Assembly (NCBI GenBank): GCA_902766095.1
Contig: CACXCN010000042.1
Span: forward strand, 1 to 52,946
Source of the DNA: an uncultured Selenomonas sp.
Lineage (GTDB): Bacteria > Bacillota > Negativicutes > Selenomonadales > Selenomonadaceae
DNA length: 52,946 nt
Direction: 5' to 3'
A model generated the notes under the pieces. The model worked only from the letters and a program-made list of their open reading frames with translations. It had not been told where the DNA came from and ran no database searches. The position numbers and the translations under genes are program-made. Positions 43,796-52,401 of this stretch are shown here, one piece after another (position 1 is the stretch's first letter; each line of letters opens with the position of its first letter).

Positions 43796-44739
43796 ACATA
43801 GCGGTCATAGCGTTCCTGATCGACGCGATCATCGGCGATCCGCTCGGGAAATACCATCCGGTAGCCCTCATCGGGCGCATGATCGCCGGCTGGGAGCGGC
43901 TGCTCTACCGGGCAGCTGACAGCGATACGCAGAAGCTGGCCAAGGGACTCATCATGGTCATCCTGACGCTGGGCATCAGTTTCGGCCTGGCCGAACTCAT
44001 CATGTGGGGATCGTATTACCTGCCCGGGCAGGGCGAATGGCGCACGGATATCATCGGCGGCCTGCTGCTGTCATTCACGATATCGCCCAAGAGCCTGGCC
44101 AGGGCCGGACGCGGCATCTATGCGCTGCTGCTGCAGGATAAGATGGATGAAGCCCGCCATGCGGTCGGCATGATCGTCGGGCGCGATACGGAGAAGCTGG
44201 ACGCCAGCGAGGTGTCGCGGGCGACGATCGAGACGATTGCCGAGAATACCGTCGACGGCATCCTGTCGCCGCTGTTCTTCTTCGTCATCGGCGGCGTACC
44301 GCTGGCGGTCCTCTACCGGGCCGCCAATACGCTCGACTCCATGGTCGGGTATAAGAACGACAAGTATCTCTATTTCGGACGGGCGGCGGCCCGGCTGGAC
44401 GATGTGCTGAACTATATCCCGGCGCGCATCACCGGCGTGCTGTTCATACTGTCGGCCTGGCTGCTCGGCTTCGACTACAAGCATGCCCGGGATATCATGC
44501 GCCGCGACGCGGCCAGACATCCCAGCCCGAATGGCGGCTATGCCGAGGCCACGGTGGCCGGGGCCCTGCACATACGCCTGGGCGGCTACAACTCCTATTT
44601 CGGTCGTATGACATTCCGGGCCTATATGGGCGATGCGATTGAGAAAATAGCCCCGCATCACATCATGGAGTGCATACGCATGATGTACACGGCTACCGTT
44701 CTTTTTCTGATCATCACGTATGCGATGTTCGGCTTATGA
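43792..44739 (+). CDS. cbiB: CbiB, adenosylcobinamide-phosphate synthase
   Basis: A 315-residue polytopic membrane protein that attaches aminopropanol phosphate to cobyric acid. Features: FLIDAIIGDPLGKYHPVALI (8-27, very typical), EVSRATIETIAENTVDGILSPL near 141-162, ANTLDSMVGYKNDKYLYFG near 181-199, and a C-terminal HPSPNGGYAEATVAGAL. Four or five hydrophobic segments are visible. The substrate linker comes from PduX and CobD, both encoded downstream. Confidence 0.94.
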   Translation: MNIAVIAFLIDAIIGDPLGKYHPVALIGRMIAGWERLLYRAADSDTQKLAKGLIMVILTLGISFGLAELIMWGSYYLPGQGEWRTDIIGGLLLSFTISPKSLARAGRGIYALLLQDKMDEARHAVGMIVGRDTEKLDASEVSRATIETIAENTVDGILSPLFFFVIGGVPLAVLYRAANTLDSMVGYKNDKYLYFGRAAARLDDVLNYIPARITGVLFILSAWLLGFDYKHARDIMRRDAARHPSPNGGYAEATVAGALHIRLGGYNSYFGRMTFRAYMGDAIEKIAPHHIMECIRMMYTATVLFLIITYAMFGL

Positions 44740-44770
44740 TCTGTTTATCATCACGAGGAGAGTATACGAT

Positions 44771-45571
44771 ATGAGGTCTTTCATCATCGCCCTGCAGTTT
44801 CTGACGCGCCTGCGTCTGCGCAATATAACGGATGCTTCAGCGGCAGAGTTCGGAGCATCGACGCGCTGGTTCTCGCTGGTGGGCGTGGTGCTGGGACTGT
44901 TCTATGGCGTCATTTCCGTATTGCTGACGCTGCGCTGGTGGACGAGCGGCTCCCTGCACGAGCTCATGCCGGAAGTCAGCACGGTCATCCTGCTGCTGCT
45001 GCCGGTATTGTTTACGGGCGGGCTGCTCTACGACGGGTTCATGGATACGGTTGATGGCGTATTCTCGGGGCGCGAGCGCGAGCGGCGGCTCGAAATCATG
45101 AAGGACAGCCGCGTAGGCTCGTTCGGCGTCATCGCGTTCGTGAGCCTCATGCTGCTCGATTATGCCCTGTTGCATGATATCCGCATGGTCTTGCTGCCGC
45201 TGGCCGTGTACTGCATGCCGATCATCGGCCGGGCCGGCATGACGCTCGTCATCGCGCTTTTCCCGTATGCCCGTCCGCAGGGCATGGGCAAAGCCTTTGC
45301 CGAGGCTGCGGATGGCAGGACGCTGATCGTGAGCTTGTTGATCGCGGCGCTGTTCACCGGCCTGACCGGTCCTGTGGGGCTCATCGCCCTGCTGGCCGGC
45401 TGTGCCGTCAGCTTCCTGCTGGGCGCCTGGCTCACACACAGCCTGGGCGGCGTGACGGGGGATGTTTATGGCGCGGTCGAGACGCTCACGGAGACGAGTG
45501 TGCTGATCGTATGGCTGCTGGCCGGCAGTCTGCCGCTGGGACTGCAGTCGCTGCATATATTCTGGAGCTGA
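44771..45571 (+). CDS. cobS: CobS, adenosylcobinamide-GDP ribazoletransferase
   Basis: A 266-residue membrane protein with about six hydrophobic segments, joining the lower ligand to adenosylcobinamide-GDP. The active-site motif GLLYDGFMDTVDGVFSG lies near 84-100, followed by RRLEIMKDSRVGSFGV (about 104-119), both signatures of CobS. LGGVTGDVYGA near the C-terminus is typical. GAGGAG lies 10 bases before ATG 44771. Confidence 0.93.
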   Translation: MRSFIIALQFLTRLRLRNITDASAAEFGASTRWFSLVGVVLGLFYGVISVLLTLRWWTSGSLHELMPEVSTVILLLLPVLFTGGLLYDGFMDTVDGVFSGRERERRLEIMKDSRVGSFGVIAFVSLMLLDYALLHDIRMVLLPLAVYCMPIIGRAGMTLVIALFPYARPQGMGKAFAEAADGRTLIVSLLIAALFTGLTGPVGLIALLAGCAVSFLLGAWLTHSLGGVTGDVYGAVETLTETSVLIVWLLAGSLPLGLQSLHIFWS

Positions 45572-45605
45572 GCTATTTCGTAGATGATGGGTGGAGGGTT
45601 TTCTC

Positions 45606-46676
45606 ATGTATATAAAGGTCCGCGTGCCAGGGTCGGCTGGTGAAATCGCCCAGGGCTGGCGCTACGTCTGGCAGACGATGCAGCCGTATCTGGTGACATG
45701 CCCGATCGCCCGTTATACTACGGTCGAAATCTATGATGATATCATCGGTCTGAATGGCGTCGGGCGCAAGGCCGGCATCGCCATGGCCTGCATGCTGACG
45801 CGGTTCGGCCAGCGGACGCTGCCGGGCGGCTGCGGCATCCGGCTGCGCAGCGAGCTGCCGCGCAGCAAGGGCATGGCCTCATCGAGTGCAGATATCGCTG
45901 CCGTGGCGGCGGCCGTGTCGCTGGCCTGCGGCAAGGAACCTGACGTAGAGGAAATCATGCACATAGCGACGGCCATCGAGCCTACGGATGGCGTGTTCTG
46001 GCCGGGCATCGTCGAGCTGAACTATCGCACCGGCGAGATATTCGACCAGTTCCGCGGCCTGCCACCGGTGCCGCTGACCGTACTCGATTTCGGCGGCAGC
46101 GTCGATACAGTGCGGTTCCATATCGAGAATGACGATGATGAGACGTATCCGTCGCCGGATGAGATGCGGTCCAGTCTGGAGTACATAGAGAATTTCATGC
46201 ATTCGGCCGTGCTGGATGAGAGCGTGGCCGGGGCGCAGCTCTCGCGCTATCTGAAGCTGATGGATTCGCCCGCCCGTCCGCGCAATATGACATTGCCCCG
46301 TCCCCTCATGCGCAAGCTGCGGGACATGGGCTGCATGGACGCTGCCGGTGCTCCGCATCCGGGCGTCGATTACCGGGCCGTAGCGGTAGCTCTCGCGGCT
46401 ACCGTGGACGGCCTGCTGCATCAGCCCCGCCATCTCATCGATGATTTCCCGGCATTCCTTGATACCGTGATCGATATCGGGGCGCTGGGCCTGACGATCG
46501 CCCACAGCGGGACGGTCGTGGGACTGATCTGGCCGATGGAAAGCACGTCCGGCCAGCGGTCTGCCGGCGTGCAGCGCCTGCTGACCGCCTATCCGCAGCT
46601 CAGCCTGCTGACGGATACCCATATCGTGTCGGGCGGCATCGAGATACTGGCCAATGAGAGGAGTTATCTGGCATGA
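45606..46676 (+). CDS. pduX: PduX-like L-threonine kinase (GHMP family)
   Basis: A 356-residue GHMP kinase making L-threonine O-3-phosphate, which CobD decarboxylates to aminopropanol phosphate. The N-terminus VPGSAGEIAQGW (7-18) is the PduX signature. The GHMP ATP loop is LPRSKGMASSSADIAA (84-99). AIEPTDGVFWPGIVEL lies near 128-143 and GLTIAHSGTVVGLIWP near 300-315. GGAGGG precedes the ATG. It overlaps cbiA by 4 bases. A different small-molecule GHMP substrate cannot be excluded, but the context strongly supports this role. Confidence 0.88.
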   Translation: MYIKVRVPGSAGEIAQGWRYVWQTMQPYLVTCPIARYTTVEIYDDIIGLNGVGRKAGIAMACMLTRFGQRTLPGGCGIRLRSELPRSKGMASSSADIAAVAAAVSLACGKEPDVEEIMHIATAIEPTDGVFWPGIVELNYRTGEIFDQFRGLPPVPLTVLDFGGSVDTVRFHIENDDDETYPSPDEMRSSLEYIENFMHSAVLDESVAGAQLSRYLKLMDSPARPRNMTLPRPLMRKLRDMGCMDAAGAPHPGVDYRAVAVALAATVDGLLHQPRHLIDDFPAFLDTVIDIGALGLTIAHSGTVVGLIWPMESTSGQRSAGVQRLLTAYPQLSLLTDTHIVSGGIEILANERSYLA

Positions 46677-48052
46677 TTGTACACGTTCCACGCCTCATGC
46701 TGGCCGCGCCCCGGTCGGGCTCGGGCAAGACGACGATAGCGACGGGCATCATGGCCGCACTGCGCCAGCGGGGCCTCGTCGTCCAGCCCGGCAAAGTCGG
46801 CCCGGACTACATCGATACCGGCTACCATGAGCTGGCCAGCGGCCGCCGGCGTCAGAATCTGGATACCTGGCTGACTGAGCCCGCCGAGCTGCCACATCAG
46901 CTGATGCGCATGGCGGAGGGAGCCGATATCACAATCATCGAGGGCGTCATGGGCCTGTACGATGGCGGCCGGGGCGGCATCAGCTCCAGCGCCGAGATCG
47001 CGCGCCTGTTGCAGATACCGGTCGTGCTGGTCATCGACGTGAAATCCATGGGGGCCTCTGCAGCGGCCATAGCCTGCGGCTTCCGGGATTTCGATACCCG
47101 GGTGCCGTTCGCCGGCGTCATATTGAACCGTCTGGGCTCGGCCACGCATGAAGCTATGATAAGGGAAGCCATGCAGGAGCATGGCATCAGGGTGTTCGGT
47201 GCGGTGCACCGCGACGACAGCCTCGTGATGCCCGAGCGGCATCTGGGACTCGTGCCGGTCGAGGAGTCCGAGCAGCACGATATCGTGGAGCGCCTCGGAC
47301 GCAGCATCGCGGCCCAGACCGATATCGACGGACTGCTGGAGATGGCGCAGTCAGCTCCGCCGTTTTCGTCGGCGGATGAGGCTGCAGCGGCTCCGGCCGC
47401 GCCCTGGCGGCTCGGCGTCGCCCGTGACAAGGCCTTTTCGTTCTATTACTCCGACAGCCTGGCCGAGCTGGAGCGTCAGGGGGCGGAGCTCGTATATTTC
47501 AGCCCGCTGGCCGACCATCAGCTGCCACCAGTGGATGGCCTGCTGTTCGGCGGCGGCTATCCGGAGATGTTCGCGGCCGACTTGGCTGCGAATGATAGCC
47601 TGCGTCGGGAGCTGCGGGCAGCCGCGGCGCAGGGGATGCCGATTTATGCGGAATGCGGTGGCTACATGTACCTCATGGAGCGCATGCGGGACCTCGAGGG
47701 GCATGAATATCCCATGGCGGGCGTGCTGCGGGGCACGACGGCCATGACGCACAAGCTGCAGATGGTCGGGTACGTCGAGGCCGAGCTGCAGCAGGAGACC
47801 GTGCTGGGGCCGGCCGGACTGAAGCTGCACGGACACGAGTTCCATTTCTCCGTGGAGGAGACCGATGTCCCGCAGCGGCCGCTGATGCTGACGAAGCTGC
47901 GCAATGGCCAGACATATCCGGCCGGGCAGATGAATCCGGGCGGCAATGTCCTGGGCAGCTATCTGCATCTGGATTTCGCCGGCTCGAGGGCAGCGGCGGA
48001 GCATTTTGCGGCTGCCTGCCGGAGCTACAGGAGGGAGAATGCCGATGGATGA
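46673..48052 (+). CDS. cbiA: CbiA, cobyrinate a,c-diamide synthase
   Basis: A 459-residue glutamine amidotransferase acting early in side-chain amidation. The P-loop is APRSGSGKT (12-20), followed by VQPGKVGPDYIDTGYH. The C-terminal glutaminase domain has YAECGGYMYL (nucleophile Cys328) and a final LGSYLHLDF near 430-438. It is placed after pduX, away from cbiP. Its stop overlaps the cobD start. Confidence 0.94.
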   Translation: MIVHVPRLMLAAPRSGSGKTTIATGIMAALRQRGLVVQPGKVGPDYIDTGYHELASGRRRQNLDTWLTEPAELPHQLMRMAEGADITIIEGVMGLYDGGRGGISSSAEIARLLQIPVVLVIDVKSMGASAAAIACGFRDFDTRVPFAGVILNRLGSATHEAMIREAMQEHGIRVFGAVHRDDSLVMPERHLGLVPVEESEQHDIVERLGRSIAAQTDIDGLLEMAQSAPPFSSADEAAAAPAAPWRLGVARDKAFSFYYSDSLAELERQGAELVYFSPLADHQLPPVDGLLFGGGYPEMFAADLAANDSLRRELRAAAAQGMPIYAECGGYMYLMERMRDLEGHEYPMAGVLRGTTAMTHKLQMVGYVEAELQQETVLGPAGLKLHGHEFHFSVEETDVPQRPLMLTKLRNGQTYPAGQMNPGGNVLGSYLHLDFAGSRAAAEHFAAACRSYRRENADG

Positions 48053-49169
48053 GATGCCACGTTTCGCGCATGGTGGTGATGTATATCGTGAGCTGCCGGA
48101 CGGAGTGACGGAATGGCTGGATTTTTCCGCGAATATCAATCCGCGGGGAATCCTGCCCGAGGTACGGCGGGCCATAACCGATAATATCGACGGACTCATA
48201 CATTATCCCGATACCGAGGCGGCCCGCCTGCGTCAGGCCATAAGCAGCTGCTACGCGGTGCCTTATGACAGCGTGCTGCCCTGCAATGGCGGGGCCGAAC
48301 TGCTCTATCTGTTCGCGCATGTCGTCCGGCCGCGGCGTGTCCTGCTGCCGGTGCCGTCGTTCAATGACTACGAGCGGGCTGCGCTGGCTGCCGGAGCCGA
48401 GGTGATATACGAGCCGCTGCAGGAAAGCGAGGCATTCCGGCCCGATGTGGAGCGGCTCCGGGACGCCATGACCACGGCGGACTGCCTCATGCTGGGCAAT
48501 CCGAACAATCCTACAGGCGTGCTCATGACCCGTGAGCAGCTGCTGCCGCTGATCGACCGGGCCGAGGAGACGGGGACGTGGCTGATCATGGATGAGTCGT
48601 TCCTGGATTTCCGGCCCGACAGCGAGCGCTATACGGTGGCCGGGCTCGTGGCGGACCATCCGCATCTGCTCGTCCTGCATTCGCTGACGAAATTCTTTGC
48701 CCTGCCGGGGCTGCGGCTCGGCTTCGGCATAGCGGCTCCGGAGCTCATGGAGCGTCTCCTGGCCGGCAAGGATGTATGGAATGTGAACTTGCTGGCTCAG
48801 GCGGCGGGAACCGCCGCTCTGGAGCTGATGACGGCCAAGCCGGGGCTGATCCGGGAGATGCAGGACGGCGTGCGGCGTGAGGCACTGCTGCTGGCTATGA
48901 GTATCAGCGAGCTGCCGGGCATGCGGGTTTATGAGCCGAGCGTGAATTTCGTATTCCTGAATATGAATGCCGATGTCACAGTGCCGCATCGCCATAGCGG
49001 TGCCCTGACGGCCGCTCTGCGGCAGAAAGGCATACTCGTGCGCGACTGCGCGAACTATCCGGGACTCGATGGCGAGAGCTACATCCGCCTGGCCGTCACG
49101 GACAGCCGCAAGCGCATGAAGCTCATATTCGCATTGGAAGATACACTCAGGGAGATGGAGATGCTTTGA
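48045..49169 (+). CDS. cobD: CobD, threonine-phosphate decarboxylase
   Basis: A 374-residue PLP enzyme of the aspartate aminotransferase fold, giving (R)-1-amino-2-propanol phosphate. Features: DFSANINPRG (26-35), YPDTEAARLR, GNPNNPTG (151-158), DESFLDF (183-189) and HSLTKFFALPGLRLGF (212-227) with PLP-binding Lys216. Two starts are possible, ATG 48039 (4 bases from AGGAGG) or ATG 48045 (10 bases); they differ by two residues. With PduX it forms a complete linker pathway. Confidence 0.92.
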   Translation: MDEMPRFAHGGDVYRELPDGVTEWLDFSANINPRGILPEVRRAITDNIDGLIHYPDTEAARLRQAISSCYAVPYDSVLPCNGGAELLYLFAHVVRPRRVLLPVPSFNDYERAALAAGAEVIYEPLQESEAFRPDVERLRDAMTTADCLMLGNPNNPTGVLMTREQLLPLIDRAEETGTWLIMDESFLDFRPDSERYTVAGLVADHPHLLVLHSLTKFFALPGLRLGFGIAAPELMERLLAGKDVWNVNLLAQAAGTAALELMTAKPGLIREMQDGVRREALLLAMSISELPGMRVYEPSVNFVFLNMNADVTVPHRHSGALTAALRQKGILVRDCANYPGLDGESYIRLAVTDSRKRMKLIFALEDTLREMEML

Positions 49170-49807
49170 TAAAGATCGTTTTGGTACGTCATGGACAGAC
49201 CGAGTGGAACAGTACGGGGCGCTATCAGGGGCAGTCGGATGTGCCGCTGTCCGCAGCCGGGCTGGAGCAGGCGGACAAGCTGGCAGCCGGGTTCCCGCTG
49301 GACCATATCGATATCATATATTCGAGCGATCTGAGCCGGGCGCGTACCACAGCGGAAAAGGTCGCAGCCCGGTTCGGGCTCGAGGTCCATACCGATGTTG
49401 CTTTCCGGGAGCTGAGCTTCGGCGACTGGGAGGGACTCACCTACGATGAGATCGTCCGAGGCTGGCCCGATGCCATGGCGAATTTCGTGCGTCATCCGGA
49501 CCGGATGGACATCCCACACGGGGAGACATTCGCGGCCGTGCAGCAGCGGGCGATGAAGCGTTTGAACGAGCTCGTGACAGCCGCTGGCATGCAGGGGAAG
49601 ACGATCGCTGTATTCGCGCACGGGGCTGTCATCCGGACGATGCTGGCAGCCATGCTGCACATACCGTTGCAATACGTATGGAGCATCCGCCAGTTCAATA
49701 CGGCGGTGAACATCCTGACGTATGAGGATGATTTCTATACCATAGAGCTCATGAACAGCACGGCTCATCTGCACGAATCGCTGCCGCTGGGAGACTGGAA
49801 AAAATAA
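49166..49807 (+). CDS. cobC: CobC-type alpha-ribazole phosphatase (histidine phosphatase family)
   Basis: A 213-residue histidine phosphatase. Catalytic residues: RHGQTEWN (8-15; phospho-acceptor His9), RARTTAEKV, FRELSFGDWEG (80-90, Glu82) and FAHGAVIR (150-157, His152). The start is TTG at 49166, which overlaps the cobD stop (TTGA) and lies 5 bases after GGAG; no ATG is available nearby. Position at the end of the cobalamin cluster supports CobC over a general phosphoglycerate-mutase-like enzyme. Confidence 0.82.
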   Translation: MIKIVLVRHGQTEWNSTGRYQGQSDVPLSAAGLEQADKLAAGFPLDHIDIIYSSDLSRARTTAEKVAARFGLEVHTDVAFRELSFGDWEGLTYDEIVRGWPDAMANFVRHPDRMDIPHGETFAAVQQRAMKRLNELVTAAGMQGKTIAVFAHGAVIRTMLAAMLHIPLQYVWSIRQFNTAVNILTYEDDFYTIELMNSTAHLHESLPLGDWKK

Positions 49808-49830
49808 AATAAAAAAATCTGAAAAAAGTG

Positions 49831-49859
49831 TTGACAAGATGATGCTTATGCTGTATAGT
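49831..49859 (+). promoter_or_regulatory. Sigma-A promoter of tRNA-Ala
   Basis: Perfect TTGACA (49831-49836), 17-base spacer, TATAGT (49854-49859), about 45 bases before the tRNA. An A-rich tract (49799-49827) lies just upstream and could act as an UP element. Confidence 0.8.
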
Positions 49860-49904
49860 ATTACATGTTGACGGCACGGAACGCCGGAAGCAAAAAAGAA
49901 AACT

Positions 49905-49980
49905 GGGGGCATAGCTCAGCTGGGAGAGCGCATGCATGGCATGCATGAGGTCAGGAGTTCGATCCTCCTTGTCTCCACCA
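49905..49980 (+). tRNA. tRNA-Ala (anticodon GGC)
   Basis: A complete 76-base cloverleaf with encoded CCA. Acceptor GGGGGCA pairs with TGTCTCC and includes the G3-U70 pair that identifies alanine tRNA. D-stem GCTC/GAGC; anticodon stem CATGC/GCATG with loop ATGGCAT (anticodon GGC, reading GCC and GCU); T-stem AGGAG/CTCCT with TTCGATC loop. It stands alone, with its own promoter and terminator. Confidence 0.97.
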
Positions 49981-49990
49981 TTGTAAACAA

Positions 49991-50031
49991 AGGACTAGAA
50001 AGAGTCGTGAGATTCTTCCTGGTCCTATTTT
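49991..50031 (+). terminator. Terminator after tRNA-Ala
   Basis: AGGACTAGAAAGA (49991-50003) pairs with TCTTCCTGGTCCT (50014-50026), with one T-G wobble and one mismatch, followed by ATTTT. Confidence 0.7.
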
Positions 50032-50104
50032 GTATGTTGATATGCCTGTTTCCTATGGCGCGGGAAATTCCTTGACGCGGATTTTGCGAATTGCTATATT
50101 TATA

Positions 50105-50647
50105 TCAGAGAGGGTGGGCAGGCGTGATGACCTTGCCCCAGCACTCCTCGAGGTCGTCCAGGCGCCAGCGGGCGTTGGCCGGGCTCGTCGAGGGCATCTG
50201 GTGGAAGGCGACCGCCTGGCTGTCGAGCAGCGCGCGGTTGTATTTCCGGAAGCAGGCGAAAGACTTGCCGCCGTTGAAACATATGGTATGGATGGCGGGA
50301 TAGCGGGCCAGCAGGGCCGTGAAGTCATTGCCCCGCTCGTGCTTGATCGCCGAGTCCAGACTGCCGTGGCGCTCGCAGGCAGCGATGCTGTCCCAGAGCG
50401 CGATATGGTTCTCGAGCAACATGTTCAGACGCTCCTGATAGTCCGTGGGTACCTGGGCCGTCTTACCGCGCAGCAGTGCCGTCATGAGCGGCCAGAAACG
50501 GTTCTGCGGATGGGCGTAGTACTGGTTCTGTCCGAGCGAGGCGACGCTGGGCATGGAGCCCAGGATCAGCGTATGGCAGTCCTTGTCTATGCTGGGGGCG
50601 AAGCCGGTGCAGAAATCTTCGTTCGCGCTAGTGCTTGTTTCCGACAT
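50105..50647 (-). CDS. DNA-deoxyinosine glycosylase (family 6 uracil-DNA-glycosylase fold)
   Basis: A 180-residue glycosylase that excises hypoxanthine (deaminated adenine) from DNA. The motif LILGSMPSVASLGQNQYYAH (28-47), followed by PQNRFWPLM, matches the hypoxanthine-DNA glycosylase family. FNGGKSF lies near 123-129, and MPSTSPANARW near the C-terminus is the usual second active-site loop. The ATG at 50647 follows GAGGT with a 7-base spacer. It points away from the IMP dehydrogenase gene, with which it shares a 232-base control region. Confidence 0.88.
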   Translation of the reverse strand: MSETSTSANEDFCTGFAPSIDKDCHTLILGSMPSVASLGQNQYYAHPQNRFWPLMTALLRGKTAQVPTDYQERLNMLLENHIALWDSIAACERHGSLDSAIKHERGNDFTALLARYPAIHTICFNGGKSFACFRKYNRALLDSQAVAFHQMPSTSPANARWRLDDLEECWGKVITPAHPL

Positions 50648-50675
50648 GTTATGACCTCACTTTGTAAATGAATAT

Positions 50676-50697
50676 ATGTACCTATTTTATGGTACAT
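50676..50697. promoter_or_regulatory. Inverted repeat, candidate operator
   Basis: ATGTACC (50676-50682) and GGTACAT (50691-50697) are perfect 7-base arms around TATTTTAT. The right arm covers the proposed -10 box of the glycosylase promoter. It does not match the Firmicute LexA box (GAAC-N4-GTTC). A repressor site is plausible; a small hairpin in the 5' leader is the alternative. Confidence 0.4.
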
Positions 50698-50717
50698 CAC
50701 GAATCATAATGTTGCAA
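50689..50717 (-). promoter_or_regulatory. Possible promoter of the deoxyinosine glycosylase
   Basis: On the minus strand: TTGCAA (50717-50712), 17-base spacer, TACCAT (50694-50689), about 42 bases before the ATG. Confidence 0.4.
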
Positions 50718-50738
50718 GTTTCTGCGTAGATTTTCGCG

Positions 50739-50801
50739 TGGTGTAAACCGGTTGAGAAAATTATCCGGGCTCATTGACAGCCACTTTTATTTGGTGTAAA
50801 C
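50739..50801 (+). repeat. Direct repeat TGGTGTAAAC in the IMPDH control region
   Basis: TGGTGTAAAC occurs at 50739-50748 and again at 50792-50801, 53 bases apart (about five helical turns). The second copy overlaps the -10 box of the IMP dehydrogenase promoter. The spacing and position suggest a regulator-binding site. Confidence 0.4.
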
Positions 50802-50802
50802 T
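50774..50802 (+). promoter_or_regulatory. Promoter of IMP dehydrogenase
   Basis: Perfect TTGACA (50774-50779), 17-base spacer, TAAACT (50797-50802), about 78 bases before the start codon. Confidence 0.65.
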
Positions 50803-50879
50803 CTATAACAATATACATAGAAGCTGTGGTATATGGCTATGTATGATGGATTGGATCTACTACGAAAGAAGGGGTTAAG

Positions 50880-52385
50880 TTGGCATTCTTTTTCAAGGAA
50901 CCATCGCACACTTTTGGAGAGTATCTGCTCGTACCGGGTTACTCATCGGACAAATGCATTCCTAATAACGTGTCGTTGGCCACGCCGCTGGTAAAGTTCA
51001 AAAAGGGTGAAAAGCCGGCCATAACGCTGAATATTCCTCTGGTTTCAGCAATCATGCAGTCGGTCTCCAATGACAAGCTGGCCATCGCTCTGGCCAAAGA
51101 AGGCGGTATTTCCTTCATCTATGGCTCGCAGTCCGTCGAGGAAGAGGCAGCCATGGTCGCTCGTGTAAAGCATTACAAGTCTGGCTTCGTCAGCAGTGAT
51201 TCCAATATAAAGCCCACCACGACGCTCGGAGAGATCCTGAACCTCCTGCAGCGCACCAGCCACTCCACGATGGCTGTTACCGAGGACGGTACGCCGAACG
51301 GCAAGCTGCTCGGTATCGTAACGAGCCGTGACTATCGCATATCGCGCATGAGCCTCGATACGCAGGCCAGCGAGTTCATGACGCCGTTCGACAAGCTCGT
51401 CTATGCTGACGCTGAGACGACGACGCTGTCGCAGGCCAACGACCTGATCTGGGAGAACAAGCTGAACATGCTGCCGCTCGTAGACAAGAATCAGCGTCTG
51501 CGCTACATGGTATTCCGCAAGGACTACACGGACAACAAGGAGAACGCGCTCGAGCTGACCGATGAGAACAAGTGCTACCTCGTCGGTGCCGGCATCAATA
51601 CGCGTGACTATGCCGAGCGTGTGCCGGCCCTGCTGAAGGCTGGCGCTGATGTGCTCTGCATCGATTCCTCGGAGGGCTTCTCCGAGTGGCAGCGCATCAC
51701 GCTGAAATACATCCATGAGCATTTCGGTCCGGATGTAAAAGTCGGTGCCGGCAACGTCGTCGATGGCGAGGGCTTCCGCTTCCTGGCTGAGGCCGGGGCT
51801 GACTTCGTCAAAGTCGGTATCGGCGGTGGCTCCATCTGCATCACGCGTGAGACGAAGGGCATCGGCCGCGGCCAGGCGACGGCGCTCATCGATGTCTGCC
51901 GCGCCCGCGATGAGTACTACAAAGAGACCGGCATCTATGTCCCGGTCTGCTCGGATGGCGGTATCGTGCACGACTACCACATGACGCTGGCATTGGCTAT
52001 GGGCGCCGACTTCATCATGCTGGGCCGCTATTTCGCCCGCTTCGATGAGAGCCCGACGGACAAGGTCAAGGTCAATGGCACGTACTACAAAGAGTACTGG
52101 GGCGAAGGCTCGAACCGCGCGCGCAACTGGCAGCGCTACGACCTCGGCGGCGACCGCAAGCTGTCGTTCGAGGAGGGCGTTGATTCGTTCGTTCCCTATG
52201 CCGGCCCGCTGAAGGACAACGTCCGCATCTCGCTCGCGAAGATGCGCTCCACCATGTGCAACTGCGGCGCGATCACGCTGCCGGAGTTCCGCGACAAGGC
52301 GAAGCTCACCCTCGTCTCGGCCACCTCGATCGTCGAGGGCGGTTCGCACGACGTCATCCTAAAAGACCAGTTCGGCCGCAACTAA
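50880..52385 (+). CDS. guaB: IMP dehydrogenase, Tritrichomonas-like type
   Basis: A 501-residue NAD-dependent enzyme converting IMP to XMP, the first step of GMP synthesis. The TIM barrel is interrupted by two CBS domains at about 113-222. Catalytic loop: [20 protein letters not shown] (313-332) with Cys320. The flap has [14 protein letters not shown] with the conserved Arg-Tyr pair. From memory, the whole protein closely follows the Tritrichomonas foetus enzyme (LLVPG near the start, [11 protein letters not shown] at 53-63, STMCNCGA near the end) and differs from the common bacterial GuaB loop GPGSICTT. The start is TTG 50880 after AAGGGG; no better ATG exists. Confidence 0.93.
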   Translation: MAFFFKEPSHTFGEYLLVPGYSSDKCIPNNVSLATPLVKFKKGEKPAITLNIPLVSAIMQSVSNDKLAIALAKEGGISFIYGSQSVEEEAAMVARVKHYKSGFVSSDSNIKPTTTLGEILNLLQRTSHSTMAVTEDGTPNGKLLGIVTSRDYRISRMSLDTQASEFMTPFDKLVYADAETTTLSQANDLIWENKLNMLPLVDKNQRLRYMVFRKDYTDNKENALELTDENKCYLVGAGINTRDYAERVPALLKAGADVLCIDSSEGFSEWQRITLKYIHEHFGPDVKVGAGNVVDGEGFRFLAEAGADFVKVGIGGGSICITRETKGIGRGQATALIDVCRARDEYYKETGIYVPVCSDGGIVHDYHMTLALAMGADFIMLGRYFARFDESPTDKVKVNGTYYKEYWGEGSNRARNWQRYDLGGDRKLSFEEGVDSFVPYAGPLKDNVRISLAKMRSTMCNCGAITLPEFRDKAKLTLVSATSIVEGGSHDVILKDQFGRN

Positions 52386-52401
52386 CCTGAAGCTCGAGGC
52401 G

